A DNA stretch of 64,000 nt from positions 32,974 to 96,973 of the forward strand of contig NZ_KI912519.1 of assembly GCF_000518885.1 (NCBI RefSeq). The letters run 5' to 3'. Made by a program: the position numbers and the translations under genes. Positions 1-7,672 of this stretch are shown in pieces; the stretch's first letter is position 1; each line of letters begins with the position of its first letter. The DNA is from Bacillus sp. J33 (GTDB lineage: Bacteria; Bacillota; Bacilli; Bacillales; Cytobacillaceae). A model generated the notes under the pieces. That model saw nothing but the letters and a program-made list of their open reading frames with translations. It had not been told where the DNA came from and searched no databases.

Positions 1-160
1 TAACACACCCATTTCGGGCTTCATGGAGCCTTCATGGCGACCTTTTTTCCTGTAACACACCGATTTTGGGCTTCATGGAGCTTTCATGACGACCTTTTTT
101 TACTTTACTCCACCGATTTTGGGCGCCATAAAGCTTTCTAAGCGCCGCATTTTCTTTTGG
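1..160. repeat. Three imperfect tandem repeats of about 52-53 bp
   Basis: Units begin near 1, 53 and 106. Each starts with a version of TAACACACCGATTTTGGGC, continues with GCTTCATGGAGC-TTTCATG-like sequence and (units 1 and 2) ends in CGACCTTTTTT. Unit 3 is more diverged. Units 1 and 2 contain a short GGCT/AGCC-type stem before the T-run. The array lies downstream of the dapA terminator, in an area with no gene. It may be the edge of a longer array outside the window. From 161 to 259 nothing else is recognisable. Confidence 0.75.
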
Positions 161-259
161 GAATCAGGTATGGGGCTTCATAGACCACCTGCAACTAAGT
201 CATTAAAAATATCTTGGATTTAATGAAGAAAATTTCACACAATTCTTCTTCCACAAACA

Positions 260-292
260 GAAAAAAGCCAACCAGCAAATGCTGATTGGCTA
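260..292 (-). terminator. Rho-independent terminator of dapA
   Basis: On the minus strand AGCCAATCAGCA pairs with TGCTGGTTGGCT (one mismatch or wobble) around a 2-3 nt loop (stem 266-291), followed directly by a run of six T. It sits about 10 bp after the dapA stop and ends the asd-dapG-dapA transcript. Confidence 0.93.
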
Positions 293-302
293 AATAAAAA
301 AA

Positions 303-1169
303 TTATTTAAATAAAGAAGCTACTGCATTCCGCTCCTGTTCAGTTAGAGGAACCATTGGAAGGCGGACAGATCCGACATCAAGCCCTTTTAATTGAAGAG
401 CTGTTTTTACAGGCACAGGGCTAGGTGCTGCAAAAAGCCCTTCCATAATTGGAAGAATTTTCTGATGGATTTTTGCAGCCTTTTCGTTTTCACCGTGTAG
501 GTATGCATTCACCATTTCCTGCATTTCGTTTCCAATTACATGGGAAGCAACAGATACAATTCCTGTTCCTCCGATTGCCATGCATGGCAGTGTTAAGCCA
601 TCATCCCCGCTATAAAGCAGGAAGTCGTCATCTGTGTTCGCAATAATTTTTGCCATTGCATTAAGATCACCGCTTGCCTCTTTCACTGCAGCGATGTTTG
701 GAATTTTGGAAAGGCGGATGATCGTCTCAGGCAAAATGTTGACGGAAGAGCGGCCCGGAATGTTATAAATCATTACAGGAAGTTTTGTGCTTTCCGCGAT
801 TGCCTTGAAGTGCTGATAAAGCCCTTCCTGGTTTGGCTTATTGTAATATGGCGCAACGATCATGACTGCATCTACGCCAATTTGTTCTGCCTTTTTCGTC
901 AATTCAATTGATTCATACGTATTATTGCTGCCAGTGCCTGCAATAACAGGTACGCGCTTGTCAGCAACTTTTACTGCGTGCTGGAATAATGCCAGCTTTT
1001 CTTCTTTTGTCAGCGTTGGCGACTCGCCTGTTGTTCCTGCAACGACTAATGAGTCTGTGCCATTTTCGATTAGATGGTTGATTAGCTGGGTCGTTTTAGG
1101 GAAATCAATATGTCCCTTATGATCGAACGGCGTTACCATTGCTGTTGATACTCGGCCAAATAGAACCAT
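303..1169 (-). CDS. dapA: 4-hydroxy-tetrahydrodipicolinate synthase
   Basis: Condenses pyruvate with aspartate semialdehyde, the first committed step of diaminopimelate/lysine synthesis; in sporulating cells its product also feeds dipicolinate synthase. The 288-aa protein is a full-length TIM barrel of the DapA family: AGTTGES near 44-50, Tyr135 in YNIPGR, and the Schiff-base lysine Lys163 in AAVKEASGD. An AAGGAG Shine-Dalgarno precedes the ATG. It is last in the asd-dapG-dapA group, as in B. subtilis, with a strong terminator just after it. A 202-bp gap separates it from dapG and holds a possible leader frame. Confidence 0.97.
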   Translation of the reverse strand: MVLFGRVSTAMVTPFDHKGHIDFPKTTQLINHLIENGTDSLVVAGTTGESPTLTKEEKLALFQHAVKVADKRVPVIAGTGSNNTYESIELTKKAEQIGVDAVMIVAPYYNKPNQEGLYQHFKAIAESTKLPVMIYNIPGRSSVNILPETIIRLSKIPNIAAVKEASGDLNAMAKIIANTDDDFLLYSGDDGLTLPCMAIGGTGIVSVASHVIGNEMQEMVNAYLHGENEKAAKIHQKILPIMEGLFAAPSPVPVKTALQLKGLDVGSVRLPMVPLTEQERNAVASLFK

Positions 1170-1254
1170 TTTTACACTCCTTGCAGTTGTTCAAAAGTCC
1201 GGGAAAAATCGGGCGGACCTGCCGTACAAGATGCTGGTCCGTCGTTCGCTTCAT
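1117..1254 (-). CDS. Possible 45-codon leader frame upstream of and overlapping dapA
   Basis: An ATG at 1254 lies 10 nt after AAGGGGAG and opens 45 codons (starting MKRTTDQHLV) that run through the dapA ribosome-binding site and end 53 nt inside dapA in another frame. The transcript here can form CGGACC/GGTCCG, or alternatively GTCCG/CGGAC; these share a segment, so they exclude one another. I know no homologue, and codon content gives no support. It could be chance, or a translational or attenuation control of dapA. Confidence 0.22.
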   Translation of the reverse strand: MKRTTDQHLVRQVRPIFPGLLNNCKECKNGSIWPSINSNGNAVRS

Positions 1255-1303
1255 GAAGCTATTTCTCCCCTTTTTGAACATTTATATTTTTAAAAGATAT
1301 GCT

Positions 1304-1329
1304 CTGTTAAAATGATTTCCGCTCCAATT
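1304..1329 (-). repeat. Fragment of the repeat family B end
   Basis: On the minus strand GGAGCGGAAATCATTTTAACAG resembles the GGAGCGGAAATCAACAG-type end of a dispersed Bacillus repeat, of which a complete copy lies at 13053-13194. Only one end is present here, in the dapG-dapA gap. Confidence 0.35.
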
Positions 1330-1371
1330 AAAAGATGCCCAAATCAGTAATCAATTAACAGAAATAAGAAA

Positions 1372-2616
1372 TTAAATATCTGTTCTCTCATATTCTGTCA
1401 GATCTTCTTCAAGATGAAAAGCATCATGCAGCGCATTTACTGCTTTTGATAGATCTTTTTGTTTGACAAGAACCCAAATGGTTGTATGGCTGTCTGCGGA
1501 TTGCAAGATGCGTATGCCCTGCTCGGACAATGCAGTAACGATGCGGGAAGCCACTCCAGGCACTCCCTGCATCCCTGCTCCGACAACCGAAACTTTGGCG
1601 CATTCTCTTTCCACGAGAGGATTATGGCCAAGGTCCTTAAGAATGCTGATCGCTTTATCTGTCATTTCTTCTGTAACTGTATAATTGACGCCATTTGGAT
1701 AAATGTTGATAAAGTCGACACTGATTCCCTGGTTTGCCATCGCCTTAAACACTTCTGACTGCAGATCATATTGGTCTTTCTTCGCAAGGACCTTAATTTG
1801 CGTAACATTGGAAAGGTGTGCAATACCAGTAACTGAACGCTCTTTAATATCGGTTCCGCGCCTGTCTTTATTAAGAGTTGTGACAAGTGTTCCAAGACTC
1901 TCTGAATAGGTTGAACGAATCCGGATCGGAATCTTAGCTTGCATTGCAATCTCGACCGCACGCGGGTGAATGACCTTTGCTCCCTGGTAAGCCATGTTGC
2001 AAACCTCCGTATAGGTCACAACTGATAAAGGGCGAGCATTTTCGGCAATCCGCGGGTCTGCTGTCATAATGCCTTCAACATCTGTAAAGATATCAATCCA
2101 TTCAGCATTTAAAGCCGCACCAAGAGCAGCTGCGGAGGTGTCGCTGCCTCCTCTGCCAATCGTGGTAACGTCTCCGGTTTTTGAGATTCCCTGGAATCCA
2201 GCCACCACAATTACATCATGGTCCTCCAGTTCTTTCAGGAGCCTGTCACATTTCATATCAATAATTTTTGCATTTGTATGATCATTATTTGTTCTGAATC
2301 CTGCCTGGGCACCTGTCAAAGCAGCCGCAGTGATGCCATTTTCCTTAAGCATGTTGGAAAAGACCACGCTTGAAATTACTTCACCGCAAGATAAAAGAAG
2401 GTCTGTTTCCCGTTTGCTAATCTTGCTGCTGCTTCCATCTACAAGTGAAAGCAAGGTGTCTGTAGCGTAAGGGTCGCCTTTTCGGCCCATTGCGGATACT
2501 ACAACTACAACTTTATATCCATCAGCAAGCGCTTTTTGAATATGCTTTAGGGCATGTTCTCGGCTATTTTCATCGCGTACTGATGTGCCTCCATATTTTT
2601 GAACGATAATATTCAT
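1372..2616 (-). CDS. dapG: Aspartokinase I, diaminopimelate-sensitive type
   Basis: Phosphorylates aspartate, opening the aspartate-family pathway. The 414-aa protein begins with the kinase signature KYGGTSV (residues 7-13), has GRGGSDTSA and FTDVEGIMTADPR in the kinase domain, and two C-terminal ACT segments (around 270-405, including SADSHTTIWVLV). Position next to asd and dapA and the close match in sequence and length to B. subtilis DapG (about 404 aa) identify the DAP-regulated isozyme rather than LysC. No lysine riboswitch is seen upstream, which fits dapG. Inhibition by DAP is inferred from the family. Confidence 0.95.
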   Translation of the reverse strand: MNIIVQKYGGTSVRDENSREHALKHIQKALADGYKVVVVVSAMGRKGDPYATDTLLSLVDGSSSKISKRETDLLLSCGEVISSVVFSNMLKENGITAAALTGAQAGFRTNNDHTNAKIIDMKCDRLLKELEDHDVIVVAGFQGISKTGDVTTIGRGGSDTSAAALGAALNAEWIDIFTDVEGIMTADPRIAENARPLSVVTYTEVCNMAYQGAKVIHPRAVEIAMQAKIPIRIRSTYSESLGTLVTTLNKDRRGTDIKERSVTGIAHLSNVTQIKVLAKKDQYDLQSEVFKAMANQGISVDFINIYPNGVNYTVTEEMTDKAISILKDLGHNPLVERECAKVSVVGAGMQGVPGVASRIVTALSEQGIRILQSADSHTTIWVLVKQKDLSKAVNALHDAFHLEEDLTEYERTDI

Positions 2617-2661
2617 TAAAACACCTCTAACTTCTCTTTAACATGAAGAGAAACTCGTTGA

Positions 2662-3711
2662 CTATTTTACTAATCCAAGCTTAATTAAGCTTTCGGCAAT
2701 TTGCACGGAGTTCCATGCTGCCCCTTTAAGAAGATTATCAGAAACAACCCACATATGGAAGCCTTTATCCTCATCCAAGTCTTTGCGGATACGGCCGACA
2801 AATACATCATTCTTTCCGACACAATCAGCTGGCATTGGGTAAACCTGGTTTTCGGGATCATCCTGAAGGACAACGCCTGGCGCGTTTTCAAGAAGGCCTT
2901 TTACATCATTCGCAGTAAGGCCATTCGTTTCCACTTCAAAATAAAGTGACTCAGAGTGACCTGTTGCCACCGGCAGGCGGACACAAGTCGCAGCCACTTG
3001 AAGTTCCGGCATATGCATGATTTTCTTTGTTTCATTAATCATTTTCATTTCTTCAAATGTGTAGCCATTCTCCTGAAACTTATCAATTTGCGGAATTGCA
3101 TTGAAAGCAATTTGATAATGTTTTTTATCGCCTTTCACTGGAAGGATTTCAGGCTCAAACTCTTCGTTATTTAAAATTGCTTTTGTCTGTTCGTTAAGCT
3201 CCTGAACAGCAGCTGCTCCCGAACCAGATACAGCCTGGTAAGTAGATACAATAACTTTTTTCAATCCGTACTTCTCTTTAACTGGCTGCAAGGCTACAAC
3301 CATTTGGATTGTAGAGCAGTTCGGATTGGCAATAATGCCTTTATGCTTGTAAAGATCATCTTCGTTAACTTCCGGTACGACAAGAGGCACATTTGGATCC
3401 ATACGGAAAGCACTTGTGTTATCAACCACAATCGCACCATGTTCAACCGCATGTGGAGCAAGTTCTTGTGAAACGCTTCCTCCTGCACTGAATAATGCAA
3501 TATCAACGCCTTTAAAGCTCTCTGGCTTTGCTTCCTGAACAGTATGCTCCTGTCCTTTGAACATCACCTTTGATCCTGCAGAACGAGCAGATGATAAAAG
3601 TGTTAATTGAGAGATTGGGAAATCTCTGTTTTCAAGTGTTTGCATCATTTGCTGGCCAACTGCGCCAGTCGCTCCAACTACAGCTACATGAAATCCTTTT
3701 TTCTGTTCCAA
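2662..3711 (-). CDS. asd: Aspartate-semialdehyde dehydrogenase
   Basis: Reduces aspartyl phosphate to aspartate semialdehyde, the branch compound for lysine/DAP, threonine and methionine. The N-terminal VAVVGATGAVGQQM is the NADP-binding loop; NPNCSTIQM carries the catalytic cysteine, and the C-terminal half has the conserved GRIRKD and WNSVQIAE segments. The start chosen is TTG at 3711 (349 aa, MEQKKGFHVAVVG), because AAGGGG lies 8 nt upstream of it; an upstream TTG at 3735 would itself contain that Shine-Dalgarno. It precedes dapG by 45 bp and probably has its own promoter at 3951. Confidence 0.95.
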   Translation of the reverse strand: MEQKKGFHVAVVGATGAVGQQMMQTLENRDFPISQLTLLSSARSAGSKVMFKGQEHTVQEAKPESFKGVDIALFSAGGSVSQELAPHAVEHGAIVVDNTSAFRMDPNVPLVVPEVNEDDLYKHKGIIANPNCSTIQMVVALQPVKEKYGLKKVIVSTYQAVSGSGAAAVQELNEQTKAILNNEEFEPEILPVKGDKKHYQIAFNAIPQIDKFQENGYTFEEMKMINETKKIMHMPELQVAATCVRLPVATGHSESLYFEVETNGLTANDVKGLLENAPGVVLQDDPENQVYPMPADCVGKNDVFVGRIRKDLDEDKGFHMWVVSDNLLKGAAWNSVQIAESLIKLGLVK

Positions 3712-3794
3712 TTTCTTTTCCCCTTCCAGTACCAATATATTTTTCTAGCAAAATTAGTTTTTAGTGAAGAATCAATATGCCCAAAATTCAATAG

Positions 3795-3824
3795 AACGGC
3801 GGCCAAATTGGATTGGCAGCCGTT
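3795..3824. other. Hairpin in the spoVFB-asd gap
   Basis: AACGGC-G-GCCAA pairs with TTGGC-A-GCCGTT around a 6-nt loop. The T-run follows on the plus strand (3823-3827); on the minus strand, where the genes are, the following sequence is only moderately T-rich. It would lie in the 5' leader of asd if the promoter at 3951 is used. Function unclear; it may end read-through in the plus direction. Confidence 0.5.
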
Positions 3825-3950
3825 TTTCTGCCTGGAGTATTTTAAAAAGGCAGGTTTCCATTTATATTATCAGCATATTGGCCATAGCTCCAAGATGTTA
3901 TTAAAATATTTTTAAACATACCTTGAAGGTTGGATATCTTAATACCCTCT

Positions 3951-3959
3951 ATTCTAACA
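3951..3959 (-). promoter_or_regulatory. Extended -10 element, candidate sigma-A promoter of asd-dapG-dapA
   Basis: Minus-strand TGTTAGAAT is a TGn-TAGAAT extended -10 (5 of 6 matches to TATAAT) in the 295-bp gap between spoVFB and the asd start; no good -35 is visible, as is common for extended -10 promoters. It would give a leader of about 230 nt containing the hairpin at 3795-3824. It would let vegetative cells make asd, dapG and dapA apart from the mother-cell spoVF genes. Confidence 0.45.
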
Positions 3960-4006
3960 TATTCGTTCACTAAAGGACTAAACTTTTTACTAGAAAAAAT
4001 AGGGGG

Positions 4007-4606
4007 TTAATTTTCGTCTTTATATCTTTCTACAACAACTGGCTGTAGCTGTTTGCCTTCCATCGCATGCAGAACTGTGTCTGATAATGCAGTCATTCTG
4101 GCTACCATGGAATTTGGTTTTTTCACCGGATCATCCTGGCCATATGGAATAAAATAAATATTCTTTGTAGCCATCAGCCTCATCAAGTTTACGCCATTAA
4201 GCCCCAGTGCATCATTAGTTGAGATTCCAAGCACTACAGGCTTCCCATTTCTTAATGTGGCTTTTGCCGCCATTAACACAGGGGAGTCCGTCATGGCATT
4301 TGCAAACTTGCTCATGGAGTTTCCTGTCAATGGTGCAATTACCATGCAATCCAGCGGGATTTTGGGTCCAAGCGGTTCCGCTTTAACGATTGAATCAATC
4401 ACCTTATTGCCTGTTAAATCTTCAATTCTTTGGACCCAGTCCTCTCCTTTGCCGAATCTTGTTTCTGTACTTTTAACGGTAAAGGTAACAACAGGAAGCA
4501 CTTCTGCTCCTGCGTTTACAAGCTTCTCTATTTCTGGAAACACAGCATCGTACGTACAATGCGATCCTGTTAATCCAAATCCGATTCTTTTCCCTTTCAG
4601 ACTCAT
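4007..4606 (-). CDS. spoVFB: Dipicolinate synthase subunit B
   Basis: Flavoprotein-like subunit of dipicolinate synthase, which oxidises dihydrodipicolinate to dipicolinic acid in the mother cell for export to the forespore, giving heat resistance. The 199-aa protein shows the flavoprotein fold of the SpoVFB/DpaB family: KRIGFGLTGSHCTYDAV at the N-terminus, CMVIAPLTGNSMSKFANAMTDSPVLMAAK in the middle. Length equals the B. subtilis protein (about 200). Its ATG overlaps the spoVFA stop by 4 nt, so the two are translationally coupled. Confidence 0.95.
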   Translation of the reverse strand: MSLKGKRIGFGLTGSHCTYDAVFPEIEKLVNAGAEVLPVVTFTVKSTETRFGKGEDWVQRIEDLTGNKVIDSIVKAEPLGPKIPLDCMVIAPLTGNSMSKFANAMTDSPVLMAAKATLRNGKPVVLGISTNDALGLNGVNLMRLMATKNIYFIPYGQDDPVKKPNSMVARMTALSDTVLHAMEGKQLQPVVVERYKDEN

Positions 4607-5505
4607 TTTGTAGTCCCCTTTCTCTTTTGCAGATCTTCCTTAATCAATTGAGAAAGAACGTTTGCCAATATTTGGCCTGCTGTTTTTGGAGCAACAATTC
4701 CAGGCAAGCCTGGCGCAAGCAAAGCTTTAACTCCCCTCTTTTCTGCATAACGGAAGTCAGTTCCGCCAGGCTTGGATGCCAGGTCAATGATAAGCGTATG
4801 TGTCGGCATTTTCGAGATAACGGACGCCGTTACAACTAAATGAGGTGCTGTATTGATGCAAATATCTACATCTTTAACCGCATCCTCAATATCGTTTAAG
4901 TGAAATGGAGTAAGACCCATTTCTGTAATTCTGGCAATATGCTCGCTCTTTCTTGCCCCAACTTTCACTTTCGCTCCCAATGCATGGAAGGTTCGGGCTA
5001 CACTCATCCCTACTCTCCCAAGACCGATAACTGCTATATTCGAACCATGAATGGTAAAATCGGTATGCTGTATCGCCATCATGATGGTTCCTTCTACAGT
5101 TGGGATGGAATTATAGATTGCTACATCATCTCTTTCGAATAATTGCACAAGCCTCCGGTCGGCCTGTTTTGTAATCCCTGTCAAATAAGAATTTGTAATA
5201 CCAGAATAAACCGTACAGTGTTCTGGTGTCTGCGAAAGGATTTCTTCCTCAAATACCACCTTTTCATTGGAGAAAATCGTTTCTATTTGCCCCTCCAGCC
5301 CCGTGCCAGGCACTGGCAGGATAATGGCGTCTATATTGGAAAAGTCCACATCATCTATTTTTTCTTTTACCGCACCAGAGAACGCATGATCCAGCTGCTC
5401 GAAACCAACCAATGAGAGCTTTGCATCAAGCTCAGTTAGTTTCCGGATGATTTCCAGCTGCCTTGCATCACCGCCGATAACTGCTATTTGGGTTCCTGTC
5501 AGCAT
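4603..5505 (-). CDS. spoVFA: Dipicolinate synthase subunit A
   Basis: NAD(P)-binding subunit of dipicolinate synthase. The 300-aa protein has an N-terminal DpaA domain (IAVIGGDARQLEIIRKL) and a Rossmann fold with GLGRVG at about residues 160-165, related to adenosylhomocysteinase/alanine-dehydrogenase NAD domains; the C-terminus has LAPGLPGIVAPKTAGQIL. GAAGGTGAG precedes the ATG. In B. subtilis the pair is made under sigma-K; here a 400-bp non-coding stretch upstream holds a possible sigma-K -10. Confidence 0.95.
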   Translation of the reverse strand: MLTGTQIAVIGGDARQLEIIRKLTELDAKLSLVGFEQLDHAFSGAVKEKIDDVDFSNIDAIILPVPGTGLEGQIETIFSNEKVVFEEEILSQTPEHCTVYSGITNSYLTGITKQADRRLVQLFERDDVAIYNSIPTVEGTIMMAIQHTDFTIHGSNIAVIGLGRVGMSVARTFHALGAKVKVGARKSEHIARITEMGLTPFHLNDIEDAVKDVDICINTAPHLVVTASVISKMPTHTLIIDLASKPGGTDFRYAEKRGVKALLAPGLPGIVAPKTAGQILANVLSQLIKEDLQKRKGTTK

Positions 5506-5906
5506 GCAACACTCACCTTCTTTTTCTTTCTTTTGGAAGAAAGCATTATTTTTGAAGCCGTTTCATCGCATGGCTTCGGGCAAAGATATACTCGCGCCGG
5601 CAACGCCACTGTACAATAGCTGCGGCACGAGACAGCAATTGCATAAGCAGGTTTCTGTTCAAACGATATGTGGCGTGTTCCTTGGCCGGCAGCTCCAAAT
5701 AAATACCGTATGTGAATTGTTATATTGAACTACTTCAACATCTTATGTACGAAAAGCGGAATAGGTGAGTTTTCCACCCAAAAGAAAATGGGTTTATCGC
5801 GGCATGAAAAAGTTGGAAGAGGAATTCCTGTGCGGGGAAATTTCAGTGTGGAACAAGAATATATTTATCCATCAAAAAAGGACCTTCAAAGGCCCTTCAG
5901 CATACA
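5506..5906 (-). other. 400-bp intergenic region upstream of spoVFA
   Basis: No convincing gene. At 5704-5712 the minus strand reads CATACGGTA, matching the sigma-K -10 pattern CATANNNTA, but no AC -35 sits at the usual distance and it is about 200 nt from the spoVFA start. A 58-codon stretch free of stops (5549-5719, minus) has no Shine-Dalgarno or recognisable start. At 5877-5899 there is a weak AAGGACCTTCAAAGGCCCTT-type inverted repeat just after the ymxH stop (AAGG...GGCCCTT), followed on the minus strand by TTTTTTG, a likely ymxH terminator. Confidence 0.4.
5874..5897 (-). terminator. Probable terminator of ymxH
   Basis: Minus strand: AAGGGCCTTTGAAGGTCCTTTTTTGATGG, a short stem (AAGGGCC/GGTCCTT, one G-T pair) around TTTGAA and followed by six T, about 10 bp after the ymxH stop codon. 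Confidence 0.75.
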
Positions 5907-6161
5907 TTAATCATGTTCTTCTTCGATTTCCGGTATATCGATTATAATCATGTCATTGCCTATTTTTCGGATATGGTGCCAGGAAACGCGGATTTCATCT
6001 CCCTGGCGTTTAAAGCCAAACCATTTTAGTGAAGGGATAAGCAAAGCTTGAATTTGCCCATTCTTTTCATTAATTTCAAGATCAGTCTGCCCCAGGACTC
6101 CCAGCCGTTCCGCCCTCTTTACGTCAACGATTTCTTTTCCGCTTAACTCGCTTAATCTCAT
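5907..6161 (-). CDS. ymxH: YlmC/YmxH-family sporulation protein (PRC-barrel)
   Basis: Small 84-aa PRC-barrel-like protein: MRLSELSGKEIVDVKRAERLG at the start is typical of the YlmC/YmxH family, in which a short beta-barrel (about residues 5-75) is the whole protein. B. subtilis has ymxH at the same place, between mlpA and spoVFA. The exact role is not established; the family is linked to sporulation by conservation. The C-terminus is acidic (EIEEEHD). A GGAGGG Shine-Dalgarno precedes the ATG. Confidence 0.9.
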   Translation of the reverse strand: MRLSELSGKEIVDVKRAERLGVLGQTDLEINEKNGQIQALLIPSLKWFGFKRQGDEIRVSWHHIRKIGNDMIIIDIPEIEEEHD

Positions 6162-6232
6162 CTTCAGCCCTCCTTTCTTCCTCTATATATCTTTATCTGC
6201 CAGACACTGCTTTTAGAAGTCTTGGACAAAAT

Positions 6233-6263
6233 AAAACAGCCTGCGTCCACACAGGCTGTTTTT
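6233..6263 (-). terminator. Terminator after mlpA (bidirectional shape)
   Basis: AAAACAGCCTG pairs with CAGGCTGTTTT around an 8-nt loop. T-rich sequence follows on both strands (minus: TTTTATTTTG), so it could stop transcription either way; here it ends the mlpA message before ymxH. Confidence 0.82.
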
Positions 6264-6272
6264 TAAAAAGAA

Positions 6273-6359
6273 TTAATATTTGCTTCCCAAGCTCGATTTT
6301 CCGCGGGCTGCCCGATGCTCCCCGGCGAGAGGGCTTCGGAACTCCACTCCAATCAAGAG
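6273..6359 (-). repeat. Decayed copy of repeat family B
   Basis: One end (TTAATATTTGCTTCCCAAGC on the plus strand, then TTTTCCGCGGG) aligns with the left end of the full element at 13053-13194, and the other end reads CTCCACTCCAATCAAGAG against CTACCGCTCCAATCAACAG there. The middle is shorter and different. It lies in the mlpA-ymxH gap. Confidence 0.55.
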
Positions 6360-6397
6360 AGTTATAAAACCAACAATGAGTTTAACATACTCAAATT

Positions 6398-7633
6398 TTA
6401 AAGGTTTTTTGGAAGCTCCCCATCCGGACTAATTAAAGCAACTGAGTAATTATCTGTAAAAATGGTATTGGCCATATCATTTACTCCTTGCATGGATACG
6501 GCATCTATTTCCTCCACGATTTCATCCATGGAACGATGGCGCCCCAGCAGCAGTTCATTCTTGCCGTTACGGCTCATCCGGCTGTTTGTGCTTTCAAGGC
6601 TGAGCATTAAGCTTCCCTTTAATTGCTCTTTGCTGTTGTTCAGCTCTTTATCGGTAATGCCCTCTCTTTTAAGAGTAGCCAGCGTTTCCTGAATGGTATC
6701 AAAGAGTATATCCAGCTGCTTTGCACCCGTACCGCCATACAGCGTCACAATCCCGCTATCCTGGAATGCAGAGTGATAGGAAAAGACTGAATAAGCTAAT
6801 CCTCTTTGCTCTCTGACATCCTGGAACAAACGGCTGCTCATGCTTCCGCCCAATATATTATTTAGGACAATCAAATTGTATATATCCTTATGCCCTACCT
6901 GCAGTCCTTCAAAACCTATGCAAAGGTGTGCTTGTTCGGTATCCTTTTTGCGGGCAATGTGGTTGGAATGGAATTCCGGCCTCTGTTCCGTCCTTTCTTT
7001 TTTCCCGCCTTCATAGGAGCCAAAGTACTTTTCTACTTCCTTAATAAACGATTCCGTAATATTCCCGGCAATGGAAATAACAACATTTTCAGGCGTATAT
7101 GTTTCATGCATATACTGTTTCAATGTATCGCCGTTGAATGTAGCCAGTGTCCCTTCCGTTCCAAGAATCGGATAGCCAAGCGAATGATTTTCATAGATTG
7201 CCTTGCTTAAAAGATCATGTACTATATCATCAGGGGTATCTTCATACATTTTAATCTCTTCGTAAACGACATTTTTCTCCTTGTTCAGTTCTTCATCAAC
7301 AAATGTTGAATTAAAGAACATATCGGAGAGGACTTCAAGAGCAAAATCAGAATGTGTGTCCAGGACTTTTGCATAATAACATGTATATTCTTTGGAAGTG
7401 AAGGCGTTGACCTGTCCGCCAATGCTATCGAAACTCTCTGCAATTTCTCTTGCAGATCTAGTTTTCGTACCTTTAAAAAACATATGCTCTAGGAAATGGG
7501 AGATTCCGTTATTTTCAGTATCTTCATTCCGTGAACCTGTTCCGATCCAAACACCTATCGCCACAGAACGAACGGTTGGAATATTTTCTAATACGACTCT
7601 TACACCGTTTTGGCAAGTATATTTCTTTATCAA
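6398..7633 (-). CDS. mlpA: Processing-protease-like M16 zinc peptidase MlpA
   Basis: Member of the M16 (pitrilysin/mitochondrial processing peptidase) family. The inverted zinc motif HFLEH is intact at His46-Glu49-His50, with the distal glutamate region EEIKMYEDTPDD further on, so an active peptidase is expected. At 411 aa it matches B. subtilis MlpA (YmxG, about 409 aa) closely along its length. The start is TTG at 7633, 7 nt after AGGAGG. In B. subtilis MlpA has been linked to regulation of extracellular protease genes; the substrate is not known. It lies between ylxY and ymxH, and a terminator follows. Confidence 0.94.
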   Translation of the reverse strand: MIKKYTCQNGVRVVLENIPTVRSVAIGVWIGTGSRNEDTENNGISHFLEHMFFKGTKTRSAREIAESFDSIGGQVNAFTSKEYTCYYAKVLDTHSDFALEVLSDMFFNSTFVDEELNKEKNVVYEEIKMYEDTPDDIVHDLLSKAIYENHSLGYPILGTEGTLATFNGDTLKQYMHETYTPENVVISIAGNITESFIKEVEKYFGSYEGGKKERTEQRPEFHSNHIARKKDTEQAHLCIGFEGLQVGHKDIYNLIVLNNILGGSMSSRLFQDVREQRGLAYSVFSYHSAFQDSGIVTLYGGTGAKQLDILFDTIQETLATLKREGITDKELNNSKEQLKGSLMLSLESTNSRMSRNGKNELLLGRHRSMDEIVEEIDAVSMQGVNDMANTIFTDNYSVALISPDGELPKNL

Positions 7634-7672
7634 GTAAATTCCTCCTGTCTGAAACCCAACCTCTAGCTTCCA

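Noticed and set aside
1-160. CRISPR array
   Set aside because: The units are direct tandem repeats without distinct unique spacers, and no cas gene is in the window.
3795-3827. Plus-strand rho-independent terminator in the spoVFB-asd gap
   Set aside because: The stem and T-run are good for the plus strand, but no plus-strand gene exists nearby; listed as a hairpin instead.
5549-5719. 58-codon minus-strand open stretch upstream of spoVFA
   Set aside because: No start codon with a ribosome-binding site and no recognisable domain; kept only as a note in the intergenic entry.
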